From Rhizopus arrhizus (Eukaryota > Mucoromycota > Mucoromycetes > Mucorales > Rhizopodaceae), in contig JAKZZE010000019.1 in NCBI GenBank assembly GCA_024220505.1, positions 496,001 through 560,000 of the forward strand: a DNA stretch of 64,000 nt, written 5' to 3'. Of the stretch, positions 59,550 to 64,000 are shown piece after piece. The stretch's first letter is position 1; each line of letters begins with the position of its first letter. The notes under the pieces were generated by a model, which had not been told where the DNA came from, did not search any database, and saw nothing but the letters and a program-made list of their open reading frames with translations. The position numbers were made by a program, and so were the translations under genes.

Positions 59550-62500
59550 ATGAACGGTAGCAGTAGAAGGAGAAGATCTATTTCAACCAATATGCCACAT
59601 ATATCTAAATCAGATAGTACATCAACTTTATGGAATAATAGCAGCAGTAAACTTCTATCAAGATTTAAACCTCAATCAAATACAAATAATAATCGTGACA
59701 ATATTACTGTTACTCCTTCTATTTCACTTACTTTACCACTCGCTGTACAACCGCAAAAAATAAAAAGAAGGCCTATTGATTCAGTGCCTAATGATAATTT
59801 GCTTGGAGAGCCCAATACAAAAAAGGTTAGTCTCTAAAAATGTTTGTTTTTTTTTTTTACAGACAAGAATAAGACACTTAATCCGCTCTCTTTCTTGTAA
59901 AATTAATGAAGAAAGGGCTTGGAAAATTATTATTTCGAACAAAGCGCAGTAAATCGATCGATATTGATAATAATAAAAAGAGTGAAGAAAGGCTCAGGAA
60001 AGATATTATTGTGAACGACACGATCTATAAACCTATTTATCAACCTTACCATGCACCTCCTTCGAATGAAAATAGAGAATCTACAGGCTCATGTTCTATC
60101 TACAGTACTTTTGGTAGAGACTCTTTAGAGGAAATTGACCCCCAAAAAGAAATAAAGAAGGATAACATTGTACAAGTAACATCCGAAGAAGAAGATAATG
60201 AAACCGTAACAACCACAGATGAAGAAGGAGAAGACCAAACGTTTGTTGACGCAACAGGATCATTCCAAGAAGAGATAAAAAAAGAAAAGACATCTGCAAG
60301 GTTATCAAAGCGTCTAAGTGGAGGACATTTTGGAAGTGCAGGTGGATTGATGCTCAGTATCATGGTCAGTGAGGAACAAAGCAGTAATCCGCCACCAGAG
60401 GATATTGCAGAGTCAATGATCAATTGGAAAAGACAGAGCGGACAGATAATCAACAAATTAATTATAGAAGAGGATGATAACGATGTGGAGGTGTTTGTTG
60501 GTAAAGAAGAAGATGAGGCAAGAGAGTGTGCTAAAAAATTGTGGCATGAAGACGAAACATTTGTACAGCGGGAAAAAATTGCTGAATGGTTGGGTCAAAG
60601 GTAAATGCATACATGATTCGATCCATTCGTGTTTATGTGTCACGTAACACATGAATATTAAACAACTAACATTTCTATTTTCGTAGTAAATCCTTGAATG
60701 CAAGCGCGTTGAGTGAATACATGTCTTATTTTGATTTTAAAACGATGAGAATTGATAGCTCATTCAGGTACAAGATTTAGGCTTATATTTAATGTAAATA
60801 GGGAAACATTTAATCATTTTCTTTTTAGAAAAGTGTGTTCAAAACTTTATTTTCGTGCTGAAGCTCAACAAATTGATAGAATATTAGAAGCCTTTGCACA
60901 ACGGTATTGGGAGTGTAATCCAAAAACTGTGTTTAGAAATGCAGGTAATTCTTTTTTTTTTTTTTTTTTTTTTTATACTTGAACACGCTTTAAAGAAACT
61001 TTCTTTTAAAACACAATCACTTAGATACCGTGTATGCTGTCGTGTACTCTCTTCTACTGCTAAATACGGATCTTCATGTAGCACAAGGAAATTATACTAG
61101 AATGACACGGCAAACTTTCATAAGAAACACAATGTCCACCATTAAAGACCAACCTGCGAATAAAAAAGAGAGCTTTACTCCAGCTTGGGAAACACATATA
61201 GAATCTTATCTAAAGGTATATTCATAAGCAATCGTACATAAAAGTACTTTTTATTCACAATTGCTGCTCGATTTATAGGACTTGTATATTTCGGTTAAGC
61301 ACAATCAAATTCTGCATCCCCTATCTCAACAACAAGTAGGCAATGATCTTTTAAATCCTTTGAATGAAATGACAAGCGCTACTAGAAGATTGAGCATCAT
61401 GGGAACTAAGAGGATGAACGATTTCAAACGAAATATTAATACTATTATGCATAAAAGTTCTGCTCGGGAAAGCGTATTCTTTCAAGATGACCCTACTGTA
61501 AGTATTCTAAGAGAGAAAAGAAAAACATATATATGTACTTAATCCCTTTGATGTGAATAGCCTCGTAAAAGCACAAGCTCAGCAAGCAAGCCACGTTCAC
61601 CCTATGCTACTCTAAGATCACCAAGAAGAGAATCATTTTCATCTACTCACTCAACCACATCATCTAATCAGTGTTTACCATCAAACTCCAAAAGTACTGC
61701 GGATGGTAGACCACTGACACCTCCAGGCATTTCACACCACTTTGATGATCCATTACTAGATAGGCCGCCTTATTACAAAGAAGGTGTCGTGATGCGCAAA
61801 CATCTATTAGAAAGTGCTAATCATAAGGCAAAACACCGTGAATGGCGTGAATGCCTACTGGTCGTAGGGCACGGTCAGTTAAAGATGCATGGAATTCATT
61901 CGGATTCCAATAACGATTTATTGACATCTCCATCAATCTTGATGCGGGCAGGAGGTGCGAGTTTCGCTAATCTATCAGATACACTGACTCGGCAAAGTCA
62001 AAGTTCTTATAGCGTCGTTCCAAAGTCTTCGGTATCAACTTCATCATCAAGCGGCTCTGTAGATAATAGATGGACTGTAATATTAACTTTTTACTTAATT
62101 TAATTACATTTAACAAAAAAAAAATATGTAGGTTTTCACACAGCCATTAGGTTCTATCCGCTTAAATCATTCTCTTTCTAATCCACTTCCACCTCCTGGT
62201 TACAACCGTCAGAGACCGTTTGTTTTTGCTATCCAAGAACCCAATGGTGGTGTATTTTTATTTCAAACAAAATCACAAGAACAAACTTTAGAGTGGGTAA
62301 CCACATGTAATTATTGGGCCGCAAGGGAAAGTAAAGAACCACTTCAGGGTGGCATAGGCAACATAGAATATGGTTGGGGCAGTTGCTTGGATCTGGAATC
62401 CGATAAAGGTACTCACAGTCCTGATGCAGTGCATATATCTACCTGGGTACCACCAGCACCTACCATGGTATCTAGCAATTTGGATGAGATATCGCAGTAT

Positions 62501-62793
62501 GATGCTTTACGCAAATATCTTGATTCACTAAATGAAGAAATAAATCAACACGGTGATATTAAATACAAAATGCTGACCAAAGTAAAACAGATCTTCTCTC
62601 TTTTTACTTTATATTAACTTTTTTTTTCTAGTTTCCTCCTAAAAGTCAAAATCATTCCAAAGTACTTTCTAATTGGGAAGCAAAATCAAAATACATGCTA
62701 CATGAAATTATAAAGTATCAAAATTACTGTGATGTACTAGAGAAGAGTATTTCTGAGAAACAAGAGACACCATTGAATGAATTTAAAGAGTGA
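59550..62793 (+). CDS. Sec7-PH domain ARF guanine nucleotide exchange factor (EFA6/PSD-like)
   Basis: Many exons. Exon 1 is 59550-59825; exon 2 most consistently starts at 59912, although an ATG at 59906 could be an alternative start. A long Ser/Lys- and acidic-rich N-terminus precedes the Sec7 domain: AKKLWHEDETFVQREKIAEW, LSEYMSYFDFKTMRIDSSFR, KLYFRAEAQQIDRILEAFAQ (with the catalytic Glu finger in RAEAQQ) and VVYSLLLLNTDLH. After a Ser-rich linker comes a PH domain (PPYYKEGVVMRKHLLES, EWRECLLVVGHGQLKMHG, PFVFAIQEPNGGVFLFQ, LEWVTTCNYWAARES) and a C-terminal helix. The order Sec7-PH-helix matches EFA6/PSD and yeast Yel1/Syt1. It activates ARF GTPases at the plasma membrane or endosomes; the precise ARF is unknown. 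Confidence 0.9.
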
Positions 62794-63017
62794 TAAACCA
62801 AGTAGTAGTATCATCATAAAAAAAAGAGCCAAGGGCATATAAATATAAAACATTCATTGTATTGCTTTAGCTTTATTAATATCTAATTAAACAACTCTAG
62901 TTATATATTTGTACACAATTTCATCATAGTTTTTTTTTTAATTTTTTTTTTTATTTAATCCATAAAAATATACAATAAAGAAAATGAAATATATACAAGC
63001 ATATAAGGATACATAAT

Positions 63018-64000
63018 TTATATGTTGATGCGTCTAGGCGTGAAGAACTTGGCATCATTATTTTTAGCTCTCGTCATCTTTACTTCCACTTGATTGCCTT
63101 TATCATCTACAGTCACCAAAAACTTGTTACCAGCTTTAATACCATGTCCATAAGTTGGAATTGGTGTCATGCCGCGATAAAAGGGGGTTGAACGAGATTC
63201 TTTCATTAAGGCATGTCCATTGGGAGATCCACCACCACGAATGGCAATGATATCCTTATCCTCACCATAGTAACTGCGACGATTGGGTGTATTTCTTCCA
63301 GCAGCGACATTCAAAAAACCTTCTTGTACACCAGCACGTGGTGATGAAGGAGGTGGCAAAGAAGTACGGTGAATAACCTTGTTAGGTGCTACGATATTAG
63401 CACTTTCAAGCAATGCATGATCTCTCAAGAATTGTGACAACTCAACCCAACCACCGCCCACACGTACCATCACCATACGGCTTCTCAAAATACGACAGTA
63501 AGCCAGCTTAGGATTCACTTCACCAAACCAGTATTTGCCCACTTCACCAGGTACCATCTTGATCTTAATTTTGTAAGGTGAATCGTTGACAATATCACCC
63601 ACAGCCACATCCAAGTCATTTTTGGGATCGGCCACATAAGCCTCGGGTGTAACGACATTCTTGCGAACCCTTTGTTGCTGAGCAGCTATCTGCCTTGCTG
63701 CGACTCTTCTTGCTGTAGGTGAAACGTTGCCGTTATTTGGTTTATCAGCAGGCTTTCTGTTGTAACCAGTCATGTAACGAGGTGTTGTGAGTGTTGGCTT
63801 TGGTTCGGGTGCTAACACAGGCGCCGAACGACGTTTGTTCAATGTACCTTTTCCTGCAGCTCTTCGACCACGTTCCAATAGCATACCCTCAGTAGCCTTG
63901 ATGTAGTCAAAATCATTGTCTGTCAAGGGCCCAATGAGTGCTGATAGCTCTTGTTTTCTAGCTGCTGTTTCAGATTGCAGTTGAGCCCATTTACTTGAAA
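63018..64000 (-). CDS. GAS2/GAR-domain cytoskeletal protein, 5' end beyond window
   Basis: Open frame from the stop at 63018 to the window edge, so the N-terminus is missing. The visible 328 residues include a helical start (SSKWAQLQSETAARKQELSA, then NDFDYIKATEGMLLERGRR), a basic low-complexity part and a GAR/GAS2 domain. That domain has VGKYWFGEVNPKLAYCRILR and SRMVMVRVGGGWVELSQFLR. A Ser/Pro/Gly-rich tail follows, ending FFTPRRINI. GAR domains bind microtubules, in spectraplakins and GAS2 proteins often next to actin-binding or spectrin-like regions. A cytoskeletal cross-linking role is inferred from the domain only. Confidence 0.85.
   Translation of the reverse strand, partial: SSKWAQLQSETAARKQELSALIGPLTDNDFDYIKATEGMLLERGRRAAGKGTLNKRRSAPVLAPEPKPTLTTPRYMTGYNRKPADKPNNGNVSPTARRVAARQIAAQQQRVRKNVVTPEAYVADPKNDLDVAVGDIVNDSPYKIKIKMVPGEVGKYWFGEVNPKLAYCRILRSRMVMVRVGGGWVELSQFLRDHALLESANIVAPNKVIHRTSLPPPSSPRAGVQEGFLNVAAGRNTPNRRSYYGEDKDIIAIRGGGSPNGHALMKESRSTPFYRGMTPIPTYGHGIKAGNKFLVTVDDKGNQVEVKMTRAKNNDAKFFTPRRINI

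Overview
This is a eukaryotic nuclear window, almost certainly from an early-diverging filamentous fungus of the Mucoromycota (a Mucorales-like genome). The composition is AT-rich. Coding regions are cut by many short introns (about 50-90 nt, GTAAGT-like donors, T-rich acceptors). A/T homopolymer runs are long and frequent. The gene set is fungal: multicopper oxidase, DUF2421/FUSC-type transporter, EFA6-like Sec7-PH exchange factor, NOT1, NPL4, COQ3 and PRO2. I place it at phylum or order level only; genus is not determinable by eye. No rRNA, tRNA or CRISPR array was recognised.

Layout, left to right. 0.4-1.2 kb: a four-finger C2H2 protein, then about 4.3 kb with no recognisable gene. 5.5-8.6 kb: an orphan two-TM membrane protein and a second orphan. 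8.9-9.9 kb (-): mitochondrial ribosomal protein uS2m. 12-15.5 kb: a low-complexity regulatory-type protein convergent with casein kinase I. 16-25.4 kb: a dense housekeeping block with UBR7/Mlo2-like protein, COQ3, a CaM kinase (-), VPS37 (ESCRT-I), BAP31 (-) and a secreted multicopper oxidase (-). 26-31.3 kb: PRO2 and a large FUSC/DUF2421 membrane protein (-). 33.2-34.1 kb: a Vma22/CCDC115-like V-ATPase assembly factor, tail-to-tail with a small Stm1/HABP4-like protein. 34.5-38.3 kb: a 3.8-kb unit with terminal inverted repeats, described below. 38.3-46.5 kb: a THUMP tRNA methyltransferase and the CCR4-NOT scaffold NOT1. 48.5-49.6 kb (-): a short-chain dehydrogenase. 50-56 kb: a transposon graveyard with one plausible small gene. 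57-64 kb: NPL4, a Sec7-PH ARF-GEF, and a GAS2/GAR-domain gene that runs off the right edge.

Most genes are independent housekeeping units, not a pathway cluster. Loose themes are visible: membrane traffic and quality control (VPS37, BAP31, NPL4, ARF-GEF, Vma22) and ubiquitin/RNA turnover (UBR7, NOT1, THUMP methyltransferase). Spacing is very tight in places: two convergent pairs have only 8-9 bp between stop codons, and one divergent pair shares about 150 bp.

The best candidate for something undescribed is the 34,498-38,296 unit. It is bounded by near-identical ~48-bp inverted repeats next to TA dinucleotides and carries a 22-bp-periodic motif array at its right end. Inside are the 5' half of a LINE-like retroelement (ORF1, TAATG junction, endonuclease start) and a decayed gene I do not recognise. 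It ends about 42 bp upstream of the THUMP methyltransferase start codon. Exon joins and coordinates were worked out by hand from reading frames and splice signals, so individual boundaries may be off.
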